A stretch of 64,000 nucleotides of DNA from Pelagomonas calceolata (GCA_918797485.1 CAKKNE010000006.1:1302001-1366000), one strand, 5' to 3'; shown: positions 17,309-27,821, numbered from the stretch's first letter. Notes: a model not told the origin generated them from the sequence alone. Numbers and translations are program-made.

Positions 17309-18925
17309 TCACTGCCCGTCCGACCGCCGCGTCCACCCGCTCGGGTCGACCGGCTCCGTCGGCAGGGCCGCACAGAGCCGGTTCACGTACGTCCCTTTCG
17401 AGCGCTCTTCCTCGATCTGAGCATGCAGCGCCGCGAGCGCCTTGACCGAGTCGAGCGACTCGAGCACGTTTGAATCCCACCACGCCGGCGCCGAGGCCGC
17501 GGCCCCCCGCTCAATCAACAAATGCGCGTGGCGAACGTTCCCATCAGTAAACGCGGCCAGCGCCACGCCGATGACTTTGCGCCGCCGCCGCGCCAACGCC
17601 AACGCCAGCGCGGTCTCGCGGGCCGTGCCGACGCAGTCCATCGCCTTTTCGGACCCGACCAGTTCCTCGAAGAAGGGGATCATGTCCGGCTCGCCGTACA
17701 GGTCGACGCCGTGGAATATTCGGGAGGCGTCGTCGCGGAACGCCGACAAAGCACAAAACACAAAGGCGCACTTGGCGCAGGCCCCGCACCACGCATCACC
17801 TATGTGGGAATCAAACTTCGGGCGCCCCACGCCATCGACGCGACGTTGTCCTCGTAACAGCATAACCTAGCTCACTGCTTGATTTCCACACCGCTCCGCA
17901 CAATCGCCCGAGTCGTTGCAGGACCGGAATAACGAGTAGAAGGGCCGTAACGAAACCTCGAGGCAGAAGACGCCGGCCACCTGCAGGTCCCAGAGCGGCT
18001 GCAGCGGCGACACGTAGCTCACCGACGACAGCCGCCCCAAATACGAACGCAGGGCCGCCTCCCAGGCCAACGACTTGTCGAACTGATGGTTCACCTCTCT
18101 ACCTCCAAAAAAGACGCCGTTGCCCTCGGCCGCGGACCGCTCGTGCCCCACGACGAACCCGTCGTAGCCCAGCAGTGCAGCCACACCCACACCGTCGAAA
18201 GCACACAACGCCGCCCAGGGGTGGCCGCACGGCGTCCGATACGTACTTTCCGTTAGATTCGAGAAGTCGTGCTTCGCCAGGTACGCCGCGCCGCCCGCCG
18301 TCCGCACGACACCTTGCAATCGTTTTGAGTTCTCGTATTCGTCGCCGCCGTCGTCGACGTAGAGCCAATCCACCGTAGAGACGCGCGGCTGCCTCGTACT
18401 CAGCAACCACGCGACCAACGAATCCTTGCCGCCACCCAACCCGCAGAGCACCCTTACATCACCTTGGTGCTGCGCTGCGACCGGCTCCGCGTCTTCCGCG
18501 AGTTCAGCCTCGACCTCGATATCACAAGCGTCCTCATCCAAGTTGTTGTGCAGCGCGAACTCGGCGAAGGCCTCGCGGTAGAAGTCCGCCCAGAACTGCC
18601 GTTGGTCCGCCGTCAACGCCGTGGCCTTGCAGACTATTTTCCGGCAGGGCGTCGCCATCCACGGCCAGCAGAGCAACACTAAACCCGCGTGCGCCAGGAC
18701 GCGCCGACACTCGTCATTCATGGCGTCCCGGGGCGGCAGCGTCACCTTCATCCAGGCTTCGGGCCCTCCACAAAAACTGTACGCGTAGGCGACGCGCCAT
18801 GTTTTGTCAGCGTCTTGCGCGATCGTGCAGCGCGTGTAGGTTAATGTATCGGGCACCAACTCTAAGGCAGCGAAGGCGCCGCCCAGTGTGTCGCCGTCGA
18901 CGCTGGCGTCGTCGAAGCTCGCCAT
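17309..18925 (-). CDS. MurL-like PP-loop epimerase (2 exons)
   Basis: Exons 18925-17902 and 17799-17309 (minus strand) give about 504 residues. Exon 1 has the ATP-binding PP-loop signature GLGGGKDSLV (about 162-171), then VVGHERSAAEGN and REVNHQFDKSLAWE. Splicing joins LFRSCNDSGD to CDAWCGACAKCAFV, restoring a Cys cluster across the intron. This order (GGGKDS, HERSA..GN, VNHQ..KS, SCN...WC..C.KC) matches bacterial MurL, the UDP-MurNAc-L-Ala-L-Glu epimerase that makes the D-Glu stem residue of peptidoglycan in Xanthomonas. What it does in a eukaryote without known peptidoglycan is open. The N-terminus shows no clear organelle presequence. Without splicing, exon 1 would end in GNQAVS and lose the Cys cluster. 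Confidence 0.85.
17800..17901 (-). mobile_element. Introner element (intron of the MurL-like gene)
   Basis: The element is 17800-17893, with ends CTATGTGGGAATCAA and TTGATTTCCACACCG on the plus strand. Read on the gene strand, the intron begins at GTGCGGAG (17901-17894) and ends ...CACATAG, followed by GTGATGCG (17799-17792). These flanks match at 5 of 8 positions, so they look like a decayed target duplication. The core ccacgccatcgacgcgacg (17827-17845) is identical to that of the msrA introner but lies in the opposite orientation to transcription. Confidence 0.85.
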
Positions 18926-19281
18926 CGCTGCTACGACTGCGTTTGGGAGTGCTGCACCGCACAGGCCGGCGCTGCAAACTCACGAATCGATGCAAAATCG
19001 ATGCCGGATCGATGCAGCGCTGCAGAAATGGTTCAAAAACAACGAATACGGCAGCCAGGTCTCTCTACCAGCAGCATCGGCGATTTTGCGCATGCGCTGA
19101 AAAACCCGTTTTATCAGCTGCAGGGAGCGATTTATGACAAGGCACAAAAAAAGCGCACCGCACACATCCACGCACCCCTCAATAGGTCCGGAAAACGCCT
19201 CCGCGAGTCGCGCTCAAACCCGAACAACTCAAAGAGAGCAGATCAGCTGCGCCCGAATTCACGCGCCCACAGGCCGTAGCA
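18926..19281 (+). other. 356-bp divergent promoter region with ATCGATGC repeats
   Basis: The region separates the MurL-like gene (-) from the GT34-like gene (+). Three direct ATCGATGC repeats occur at about 18984-19015, followed by gcagcgctgcag (19013-19024). Copies of the CTAGCG motif are absent. If the GT34-like gene starts at 19354, the gap is longer. Confidence 0.5.
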
Positions 19282-21581
19282 TTGCTGCCCCGGCCAGGCC
19301 GGTGCATGCGACGCGAGCGCAGCACGGCTGCGCCAAGCAAGGGCAGCCGCACGATGGCGCCAAGGCCACCAAGACACCGGCCCCTCAAGCAGCGCCGCGC
19401 GGCGCGGCACGTTCTGATAGTCGCACTCGGCACCTGCGCGCTGGCGGCCTGGCTGCTCCGGTCGCCCAGACGCGTCGCGGTCCTCATGACGGCGACGAAA
19501 CGAAAAGTTGCGGCGTTTTCGAGTGAATACGGCGAGCTCAAAGCAGCTTATGTCTACACGACGTCCATAGACAACAAGCAGCGCTACTGCGCTGTTAACA
19601 GATGCGAGTTGGTCGTTGGCGCGGACCGGAAGGAGACGTCCAATCGATCCGCGAGGTGGACGAAGGTGGCTTGGCTCCGGGAAATACTACCTCAATATGA
19701 CTGGGTCGTCTGGACCGATGTAGATTGTTTTTTTACGCGTACTGACGATGTCGTTGATGTGTTTGACGCGGCGTATGATGTACACTTCACGTTAGATAGC
19801 GGTTCTGAGGAGCGCGTCAACACCGGCTTCTTCGCGCTGCGGAACACGCAATGGAGCCGCGACTTCCTGGAACAGGTCTGGACCGACAATGATGGAGGCG
19901 AAGGGTTGTCCGACCAGCGGTCGTTCAATACGGTGTTGAATGGTCTCAGTAAAGATGAGCACCAAAGACATGTGAAGCTCTACTCGAAATCAATTTTAAA
20001 TGCTTTCCCCTCCGGCACGAACTACGTGGCCACCGAGGACTACGAGCCGCCGACCCCGGACGGCGACGAGACTTCAGAAACGAGAGTGATCCACTACGCG
20101 GGGCAATTCGGAGGTGCCCGTAATTCAGATGGAGCGACGCCTCCCACAATGCTCGTGCAGTTCCTGGATTTACTGCTCGCGCGGCACGCTCTGTACTTAA
20201 CGAAGGTGCCTGATATGAAACACGAGCGGCTGCGCTCCGTAAGTGATGCGTCAAAGCTTATAAGTGATGCGCGCGCGGCGCTGGCGAATTGCCTCAAAGC
20301 GTTGAAGACCTACGCGCCGGGCGCCTCCAAAACGCCCGTGAACTTCCTCGAGGTCTACGAATCTACTGGAGAAGTCTGCGACGCCGACGCGGCTTTAGTC
20401 AATGTACGAAGGCCCTTGTCAGAGTTGGTCGTCGCGGGCGAGGGCTACGCTTCATCATTATTGTGTTCCCACGGCGATGACGTACCTTCGACTTCCATAT
20501 CCCTGAGTGACGCGTTCCCTTCACCGAAGGTCGGTGTTAGAAAGGGCCACAAGCAAGTCCATGCCATGGAAGGCGACCTCGTCGTCGTCGCGCACGAGTG
20601 CGCTTCTCTAAGAGGACGACATGTCGTCGACGGCGCGTCGTCCTTAATACTAGCAGACAGCGGAGATACTGATGAGAAGCCAGTGCCCGCGCCGCGGCTC
20701 GCCGTCCTCGTCGCCTCGAGTGGAGACGACTTCTGGGCCTCCGTCGCGCCGCGGGCGCTCGCGTGCCTCGAGGCCTGCTCCACGTTTCAGATGGGAGACG
20801 AGACGCGGCGCGCCCCGGCGCCGCCGCTCGTCGTTGTCGGCCACGAGGGGGGCGACTGGGCGCGGATCGGCGTCGAGCTCTTTCCCGCGAATAATGTCGA
20901 CGCGACGGAGCTCTACACGTGCCACGGCGGCGGAGCCCAGGGCGCGGCGCTGGTCCGCGAGCGGCTCGGGACGCCGGAGTACGCTGCTGAGGGCCCTGTG
21001 GTGGTGGTCGAGGCGGCGCTCGCGGACGAGGTGAGGAGACTGCTCCCGGACGCGCGCGTCAAGATACTCACGGGAGCGGCGCCGTGGGAGGATATGGCGG
21101 GCGCCCTGGGCGCGGCGCGGGTCCTCGTCGTCGCCTGTGTGGAAATCAAAATTTTACGGCGCGTTCGTGCTGAATCGTCGCGTCCCTCCACGCCACCGAC
21201 GCGACGCCTGCTCGAAAACGGGGTGATGCCGGTTCCTCACCGCTCGACAGAGCCAGGACGGCCGCGTCATCGCCGAGAAATGACTTAGTGAAGAATTGTC
21301 GGGTGCACCCGTCGCACTGGTTGATTTCCACACAGGTCGTCGCCTCCGGACGCGCGAAGCGCTGCGACGTCGTGCGGTGCCGCGAGACGACGTCGGCCAT
21401 GCTGCGGTGCCGGCCGAGGACCTTGGTGCTCGAGGTCGGCGGCACGAGTGGGGACGAGGCCCTGGCGCGCGAGCTGGCATTGGGCTACCGGGCCGTGGCC
21501 GACGTGCCAGCTGCGGTTGCCGCGATCCACGAGGCCGGCGTGCTCGCGGTGGATCGGTTCGACTTTGTTGGCGACGTCTGA
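19282..21581 (+). CDS. Golgi GT34-like glycosyltransferase with extra C-terminal domain (2 exons)
   Basis: Exons 19282-21126 and 21336-21581. A type II signal anchor (HVLIVALGTCALAAWLL, residues 43-59) follows a basic cytosolic tail; Met25 at 19354 is an equally good start. The luminal domain fits the galactosyl/mannosyltransferase family GT34 (GMA12/MNN10): NKQRYCAVNRCELVVG, ARWTKVAWLREILPQYDWVVWTDVDCFF with a DVD metal-binding motif (146-148), VNTGFFALRN.QWSRDFLEQVW, DQRSFN and VIHYAG. From about residue 310 to the end is a second region (VVVGHEGGDWARIGVELFPANN..., RLLPDARVKILTGAAPWEDM) that I do not recognise; it may be another transferase-like domain. Splicing joins AARVL to VVASGRAKRCDVV in frame. 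Confidence 0.8.
21127..21335 (+). mobile_element. Introner element (intron of the GT34-like gene) with perfect TIR and TSD
   Basis: The element is 21135-21335. Its terminal repeats CTGTGTGGAAATCAA and TTGATTTCCACACAG are perfectly complementary over 15 nt. The flanking 8-mers GTCGTCGC (21127-21134 and 21336-21343) are identical. The intron runs from the GT of the upstream duplication to the AG of the right terminal repeat and keeps the frame. The core variant ccacgccaccgacgcgacg is at 21188-21206. At 201 bp this is the longest of the four. Confidence 0.92.
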
Positions 21582-21606
21582 GCCTAGCTTTGTCTTAATT
21601 TATGTG

Positions 21607-22602
21607 TTACATTACTCCATAACTATTGGCGACGTCTGCCGCGGTTTGCGATGTGGGGTGCTCGTGGTTTAAGATACGCCTGCCCACTTCCGATACTGGT
21701 AGGGGCCGGGCGCGCATTGACTCGTCAAGGCGCGCGTGGAGAAGCGCCAAGAACATCTCATTCGACATGTTGGATCCAGAAAGGTCTGGTGTGCTGTGGT
21801 AGATGCCCGAGCAAAAAGCAAGCACCTGGCCGGTGGGTCGATCAAACATAATGTTGAGCGTCATATGGTACTGGTAGTCCTGCGACGACCCGTGCCCGAT
21901 CATTAACTCGCCATAGTCGAACCTAACGGTACATTCACTACTATTTTGGTCGTAAGCCATTGCGGCCCAATCATCCTCGTCAACATCGTCTGTATCCCAA
22001 AACGCCACCTTGACCGCGGCGCCGTCCGCCTTCCTGGTGCAGATCATGTAGGCACGTGGCATATGCGCATCCTTGAAGGTGTCTAATTGTGTGCCTTCTG
22101 CGCAGGCAAGCGAGGCGCGTCGCATGAGCGGAGACATGTTGTCGGCGCCTTGTCCCGAGGGAAATAGCACGAACGAGGCGACATTGTTATACGCGCCCAT
22201 CTCGTTCCTATCGGCGACGAGGCGCATGAATGGGAAGACCGTTGTCTGAAACCCGTCAGACTCCGACGATAAAACCACAGTGAACGCAAACTCATCAAAC
22301 GGGACTTCTTCGCTCCAGCGGCGTACGTTATGCGCAAAACCAACAACCCCTCCCGCCGATGACGGGATGAGCTCTTGGACGCGGGCCTGGGCTGCGAGCA
22401 ACCGCTTGTTTGACAGCTGAGCGAGGGTGCCGCGGGCGACGCCGGCCGCCTTTTCGCTCCACGCTCGCGTTTTATCGCCGAGTGATGACTTGCCACAGAT
22501 CTCGAGCCGGCCCAGTGATGCCGCGTCGAGAAACTCGCACGCGACGAGGACCACCGCTGCTGGGAGCTTGACCCAGGAGGCTGCTGAGGGCTGCTGCGCC
22601 AT
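21607..22602 (-). CDS. F-box-like protein of unknown target
   Basis: 331 residues. Residues 13-45 (LPAAVVLVACEFLDAASLGRLEICGKSS) have the spacing of an F-box, the Skp1-binding element of SCF ubiquitin ligases. The remaining ~260 residues form a compact domain (SWSEEVPFDEFAFTV-type strands, VLFPSGQGADNMS, KVAFWDTDDVDEDDWAAMAY, YQYHMTLNIMFDRPTGQVLAFC) that I do not recognise and which could be the substrate-binding part. It converges on the GT34-like gene with only 25 bp between the stop codons. A role in ubiquitination is inferred from the F-box alone. Confidence 0.65.
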   Translation of the reverse strand: MAQQPSAASWVKLPAAVVLVACEFLDAASLGRLEICGKSSLGDKTRAWSEKAAGVARGTLAQLSNKRLLAAQARVQELIPSSAGGVVGFAHNVRRWSEEVPFDEFAFTVVLSSESDGFQTTVFPFMRLVADRNEMGAYNNVASFVLFPSGQGADNMSPLMRRASLACAEGTQLDTFKDAHMPRAYMICTRKADGAAVKVAFWDTDDVDEDDWAAMAYDQNSSECTVRFDYGELMIGHGSSQDYQYHMTLNIMFDRPTGQVLAFCSGIYHSTPDLSGSNMSNEMFLALLHARLDESMRARPLPVSEVGRRILNHEHPTSQTAADVANSYGVM

Positions 22603-22955
22603 GATGACTCGGTTTTGCTCAACGGCCGGCTGCAGGGCAGCTGTGTGAGGACTGCTGAGGTCCCAGAAGGTTCAGTTATGCGCGTCTGGCTCGGAGAGGC
22701 CCAAGGCACCTTAGCTAAGGCTAGCGGTATCGACACACTAGGATTGAAGGTGCTCGAGAGCGAGAAGCTGGAAGCTCGGCCTTTGGAGCAAGAGGACTGC
22801 GCTGAACAGCGCAGAAATCGCATAGCAGACTCCTTGGCTCGCTGCAGACCGCTTCCTGAACACTGCGCAGCACAACTGAGACTGCAAGAGCTTCACTGCA
22901 GCACCGCCCTACGCCGCCGCGGCGCGGCAGCACCGCAGCAGGCTAGAACGCAAAA
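22603..22955 (+). other. 353-bp divergent promoter with a variant CTAGCG motif
   Basis: The region lies between the F-box-like gene (-) and the Pol I subunit gene (+). At 22720-22743 the sequence gctagcggtatcg then acacactagga is a diverged copy of the dispersed motif, in the orientation of the Pol I gene and about 215 bp upstream of its ATG. Several Pst-type ctgcag/gcagc words occur nearby (22625-22935). Confidence 0.5.
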
Positions 22956-25900
22956 ATGGCCCAGATCGACCGCGTCACTTTTGGTTTTTACGCCCCCGAC
23001 GAGCTGCGCGAGATTGCCGTCTGCACGATCACCGAGCCGCGGACGTTCGACCAAACGAACGCGCCGACGACGAACGGCCTCTACGATCCGCGCTTGGGAC
23101 CCACAGAAAGGGGCCTGATCTGCCCGACGTGCAATCAAACCGAAAGACACTGCGACGGCCATCTGGGTGTGATTGAGTTACCCGTACCATGCTATAACCC
23201 CCTGCTGTTCCCTACCTTGCACAAACTGCTCCAGATTAGGTGTGGGACGTGCCACCAGCTACGGCTGGATAAGCTGCACACGCGGTGGCACGTAGCTAGG
23301 ATAGCATTGTTGGACGCCGGCCAATTTCAACGAGCAGATCAATTGCTGAGGCCGGGCAAGCCGTCGGCGGACGAGCCCGAGGCCGTCGAGTATCGTAGAA
23401 TAGTGACGGAACGCATCGAGAGCGTCGAGAAGGACATCAAAGACGGGAGACTGACGCCGACGCCCTCGGCCCATGGAAGGGTAGAAAGACAAAAGGCGGC
23501 CAAGGAGTTCTATAGTGCGTGCCGGGCCGTGAAGAAGTGCGACCGCTGCGGCGCTTCCGAAAGAAAGCTGCGACGGGACGGCGCGTCGAAGTTATTTCAA
23601 TTACCGCTCGACGCGAAGCACGTGCAAGACGAGCGACTGCAGGGCATCAAAGCGCCCAGAGCGGTCGGGAGTAGAGACATTTCAGGGGGCGTCTTCGACG
23701 ACTCTTCTTCTGATTCCGACGACGAGCGGCCGCCCATTACTACGGGACGAGCTTTATTTGTTACGCAAGCCGAAGCTCGAGCTCAATTAAAGTTGCTCTG
23801 GAAAAATGACGGCGAGGGCTGCGACGCCTTGTTGGGTTCGATCGTGTGTACTTCACAAAAGAACGACGACAAGGCCGCGGACAAGTTCTTCCTGGACGTG
23901 CTAGGAGTCCCCCCGCCTCGGTTCCGGCCGGCGCAGACCGTGGGCGGCGTCCTCGCGGAGCACCCCCAGAATGTGGTCCTCGGCAAAGTACTGTTGTTAA
24001 GCAAGCAGATCCGCGCCCTGAAGGGCGAAGGCTCTGAAGCGAAGTTATTGGATCTGTGGCTACGGCTGCAGGGCGAGGTAAATAATTACGTCGATAGCTC
24101 GAAGAGTACGAATCGGGACCAGCCGCCAGGTATAAAACAACTACTGGAGAAGAAGGAAGGCTTGTTCCGGAAGCACATGATGGGGAAACGGGTGGACTTC
24201 TGCTGCCGATCGGTCATCAGCCCTGATCCATTCTTAGCGTCCGGAGAAATAGGCATGCCCGTTGTTTTTGCGAGAAAGTTGTCCTACCCGGAACCGGTGA
24301 CGCCCCACAACGTCGACCATTTGAGAAGATTAGTGCAGAACGGGCCGGACCAGTGGCCGGGCGCCAACTGGGTCGAGACGCCAAGAGCTTCCGGTGGGAC
24401 GCAGCGCACCGATTTATCTAGGGTAGCTTCGGCGAAGCGACGCGCGGCCATTGCGCAACAACTACTCACAACACCGGGCCAAAAAGTCGGGCGCCATGTA
24501 CTAGATGGAGATTCCGTCCTCGTCAACAGGCAACCGAGCTTACACAAACCATCGATCATGGCTCATAGAGTCAAGGTCCTCTCCGCCGACTCCCTAAAAC
24601 ACCACCAAACTCTGAGGATGCACTACGCGAACTGCAACGCCTACAACGCCGACTTCGACGGAGATGAAATAAATGTCCACTTCCCGCAGTCGGAGCTCGC
24701 GCGCGCCGAGTGCGAAGTTATTGCCGGGACGCACGAGCAGTACATCGTACCGACCGACGGGAAGCCTCTTAGAGGGTTAATCCAGGACCACATCGACGCG
24801 TCGGTGAAGCTATCGATGGCGGATTGCTTTCTGTCGAGGGACCAGTTCTGCCAGTTGGTTTACGAGAGTGTCCGACCGGTCATAGGACTGGCTTCCTTAG
24901 ATACGTCTACGGTGCAACCCGCTCTCTTGAAACCGGAGGTGCTGTACACGGGTCGACAATTACTGTCCTGCGTCCTCGCCCACGTCACGCGGAAGCACGT
25001 GTCACCGAGGAGGGAACCTCTGCTAAGGCACTTCGAGGGCAAGGCCAAGGTGCAGGCCAAAGCCATCGGTGGGATCCAAGGTTTAGATGAACCTTCGGTG
25101 TTAGTGAGGAAAGGCTTGATACTCAGAGGTGTCTTGGACAAAGCTTCTATTGGTTCATCAGCCAATGGCTTGGTGCATGCCATTTTTGAATTATACGGCG
25201 GGAGAGCCGCGGCGGATTTATTAGATGCTCTTACACGATTACTAACATCATACTTAGCGACGGTGGAAGGTCACACGTGCGGCATCGGCGATTTGGTGCT
25301 GACCGACCAAGCCGAACAAGCACGCAAGGCAATAGTGGAAGAAACCGAACAAGTTGGGATTGAAGCCATGGAGAGCTTTCTTAAAGAAAGGGGCTACAAG
25401 GACTGGGATGCTGCAGGGATATCTCAGACAGAACGAGCGCGAAGAAGACGCGACGCGACCCATAAGGCATTGGGGGAGGACGGCGCGCGGGAAGCGCTAG
25501 ATGCGCACATGATGGGCGCCTTAGCTCCGCAACACAGCAAAATTGTGAAAGCTTGCCTGCCGGACGGCCTGGGCACGCCCTTTCCGAGAAATGCTTTTGC
25601 GCTCATGGTGACCACTGGTGCGAAAGGTTCCGTCGTGAACCAGTCGCAAGTGTGCTGCGCGTTGGGCCAGCAATCCTTGGAGGGGCGGCGCGTGCCGGTG
25701 ATGCCGTCTGGGAGAAGCTTGCCTTGTTTTGACCCGCATGACCCGAGGCCTAGAGCCGGCGGTTTTATTGCCGATAGATTTCTAACAGGAATACGGCCGC
25801 AGGAGTACTACTTCCACTGCATGGCCGGGCGGGAAGGGTTGATCGATACGGCCGTAAAGACGAGTCGAAGCGGTTATCTCCAGAGGTGTCTCGTGAAGCA

Positions 25901-27806
25901 CCTCGAAGGCTTGAGGGTGGCCTACGACCACACCGTTAGAGATGATGAGGGGAGCGTTATTCAATTCTTATATGGTGACGATGGGCTCGATACGACGAAG
26001 ACGCACTTCCTGTCGGGCGCGAAGGAGCTGAGATTCCTCGCCGCGAATCATGTCGATAGTAGGGAGACTACGATCAAGGACGCTATCGGGCGGAGGGACG
26101 TCCTAGAGTTAGCTAAAGACGTGCAAGCGGCGCGCAAGGCTTCTTCCGTCCAAGGCCTCGCGCTACACGCTCGCGTAAGGGCGAGACGGAAGGACGCGCG
26201 CGAGTACTCCGAAGGTAGCGTCGTCAAGGTCCGGTCCGATTCTGTGGACGTGCGCTTCGATAGTGATGGGACCGTGCAGAAGAAGCTGACTGGCGTTGTT
26301 CACGACGACCTTAGTACGCCCGTGAACCAAAGATTCGAGGCCTGGCGACTAGGCGCGGTGTCCGATCGCGTCGAGGCATTACTAAATGAGGTCGACGCCG
26401 AGAAAGGCATGAGGGACGCGGTCTACGACAAGTATGCGAGGTCCTTGGCGGCGCCGGGCGAGGCCGTCGGCGCGCTGGCGGCACAAAGTGTAGGGGAGCC
26501 GTCGACGCAGATGACGCTCAACACCTTCCACCTGGCGGGCCACGGGGCGGGGAATGTGACGTTAGGCATACCTCGGCTGCGAGAGATCATCATGACGGCG
26601 TCCGCTTCCATAAAAACGCCCCAAATTACCATTCCCGTGCTCGATGACGACCGCGCGAAATCGTTGGCGTCGTCGTTGACGCCCGTCCGACTATCCGACG
26701 TCGCGGACCTCACGGAAGGCATCCTCGTCAAGGAAGCACTACTAGTGGACAAGGACCTCATACGGCGGAAGTACACCGCGTCCGTCACATTATTTGGGAC
26801 GGACTTGATTGACGGCCACTTCGGTGCTGGCACGGTCCCGGACGACCCGCGCGTCTTGGCCCATTCCCTGGAGATGCTCGTGCGGCGGGCGGTCATGCGC
26901 GCGACGGCGCCGGCGCGCGCGAAGCAGTCGATCATCGGTTCGGCGCCCGCGCAAGCGCCGAAACCTAAAGCTGTACCGGAGAAGGACTCCTCGGACGACG
27001 ATGATGATGACGACAGCGACGTCGACGACGCCGAGGCCGGCACGCTGAACAGAAAGGCGCGGGAGGTCGCGGGCTACGACGACGACTCGTCCGATTCAGA
27101 CGAGGCGCCGGCGCCGGCGCCCGCACCGGTAGATGAGGACGAAGCACCGAAGAAGCGCGCGGCGCGGGGCGAGCGCAAGCTCGCGGTCGGCGTGTCTGGC
27201 CGCCGCGACGACGAGGACCGGTTGGTCTTTGACATCACGGTCGACTGCGCGGGCGGCGCGCAGCGCGTCCCTCTGGGTAGTTATATCGAAGACGCCCTGG
27301 CAAAAGTCACTGTACGAAGTTGTACAGGGGTATCGCGGGCGACGTTCGTGCCGGGGCGAGGTCTTATCGTCGAGGGCAACGACTTCCATTCAGTGCATGC
27401 CTTCTGCGGTGATTATGGCGACACAGTTGATTTGAACGCCTTGACGGCGAACGACATCTCGGCCATCCTGCACACGTACGGCGTCGAGGCGGCGCGAGCT
27501 ACGATCATCCAGGAAGTGACGGGCGTGTTCGGCGTCTACGGTATCGACATCGAGCCGCACCACTTATCACTGATTGCCGACTTCATGACGGCGGGCGGCG
27601 GCTATAGGGCCATGAACCGCGGCGCGATGATGGACCACAGCAGCCCGTACCTCCAGATGTCCTTCGAGACGACGGCGTCGTTCCTCACTTCTGCAGCACA
27701 ATCGTCGGCCGTCGACACGCTCCAGAGCCCGTCGGCGTCGATCGTCGTGGGCCAGCCGGTCAAGGTCGGTACCAATAGTTTCGACGTCATGGTGCCTCTC
27801 AGTTAA
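22956..27806 (+). CDS. RPA1: DNA-directed RNA polymerase I largest subunit (A190)
   Basis: A single 1616-residue frame. Domains in order: clamp with zinc ligands Cys56, Cys59, Cys66 and His69 (CPTCNQTERHCDGH) and a second CxxC at 96-99; the catalytic NADFDGDE at 564-571 (Mg-binding Asp566, Asp568, Asp570); the bridge-helix/trigger-loop region with GEPSTQMTLNTFHLAGHG; then an acidic low-complexity insertion (26980-27150, SSDDDDDDDSDVDD); and the C-terminal SSPYLQMSFETTASFL...VGTNSFDVMVP block. LYDPRLGP near the N-terminus and that C-terminal block are typical of Pol I rather than Pol II (no CTD heptads) or Pol III. It transcribes pre-rRNA in the nucleolus. No introns are needed. Confidence 0.95.
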   Translation: MAQIDRVTFGFYAPDELREIAVCTITEPRTFDQTNAPTTNGLYDPRLGPTERGLICPTCNQTERHCDGHLGVIELPVPCYNPLLFPTLHKLLQIRCGTCHQLRLDKLHTRWHVARIALLDAGQFQRADQLLRPGKPSADEPEAVEYRRIVTERIESVEKDIKDGRLTPTPSAHGRVERQKAAKEFYSACRAVKKCDRCGASERKLRRDGASKLFQLPLDAKHVQDERLQGIKAPRAVGSRDISGGVFDDSSSDSDDERPPITTGRALFVTQAEARAQLKLLWKNDGEGCDALLGSIVCTSQKNDDKAADKFFLDVLGVPPPRFRPAQTVGGVLAEHPQNVVLGKVLLLSKQIRALKGEGSEAKLLDLWLRLQGEVNNYVDSSKSTNRDQPPGIKQLLEKKEGLFRKHMMGKRVDFCCRSVISPDPFLASGEIGMPVVFARKLSYPEPVTPHNVDHLRRLVQNGPDQWPGANWVETPRASGGTQRTDLSRVASAKRRAAIAQQLLTTPGQKVGRHVLDGDSVLVNRQPSLHKPSIMAHRVKVLSADSLKHHQTLRMHYANCNAYNADFDGDEINVHFPQSELARAECEVIAGTHEQYIVPTDGKPLRGLIQDHIDASVKLSMADCFLSRDQFCQLVYESVRPVIGLASLDTSTVQPALLKPEVLYTGRQLLSCVLAHVTRKHVSPRREPLLRHFEGKAKVQAKAIGGIQGLDEPSVLVRKGLILRGVLDKASIGSSANGLVHAIFELYGGRAAADLLDALTRLLTSYLATVEGHTCGIGDLVLTDQAEQARKAIVEETEQVGIEAMESFLKERGYKDWDAAGISQTERARRRRDATHKALGEDGAREALDAHMMGALAPQHSKIVKACLPDGLGTPFPRNAFALMVTTGAKGSVVNQSQVCCALGQQSLEGRRVPVMPSGRSLPCFDPHDPRPRAGGFIADRFLTGIRPQEYYFHCMAGREGLIDTAVKTSRSGYLQRCLVKHLEGLRVAYDHTVRDDEGSVIQFLYGDDGLDTTKTHFLSGAKELRFLAANHVDSRETTIKDAIGRRDVLELAKDVQAARKASSVQGLALHARVRARRKDAREYSEGSVVKVRSDSVDVRFDSDGTVQKKLTGVVHDDLSTPVNQRFEAWRLGAVSDRVEALLNEVDAEKGMRDAVYDKYARSLAAPGEAVGALAAQSVGEPSTQMTLNTFHLAGHGAGNVTLGIPRLREIIMTASASIKTPQITIPVLDDDRAKSLASSLTPVRLSDVADLTEGILVKEALLVDKDLIRRKYTASVTLFGTDLIDGHFGAGTVPDDPRVLAHSLEMLVRRAVMRATAPARAKQSIIGSAPAQAPKPKAVPEKDSSDDDDDDDSDVDDAEAGTLNRKAREVAGYDDDSSDSDEAPAPAPAPVDEDEAPKKRAARGERKLAVGVSGRRDDEDRLVFDITVDCAGGAQRVPLGSYIEDALAKVTVRSCTGVSRATFVPGRGLIVEGNDFHSVHAFCGDYGDTVDLNALTANDISAILHTYGVEAARATIIQEVTGVFGVYGIDIEPHHLSLIADFMTAGGGYRAMNRGAMMDHSSPYLQMSFETTASFLTSAAQSSAVDTLQSPSASIVVGQPVKVGTNSFDVMVPLS

Positions 27807-27821
27807 ATTTATCTTTAGGAC

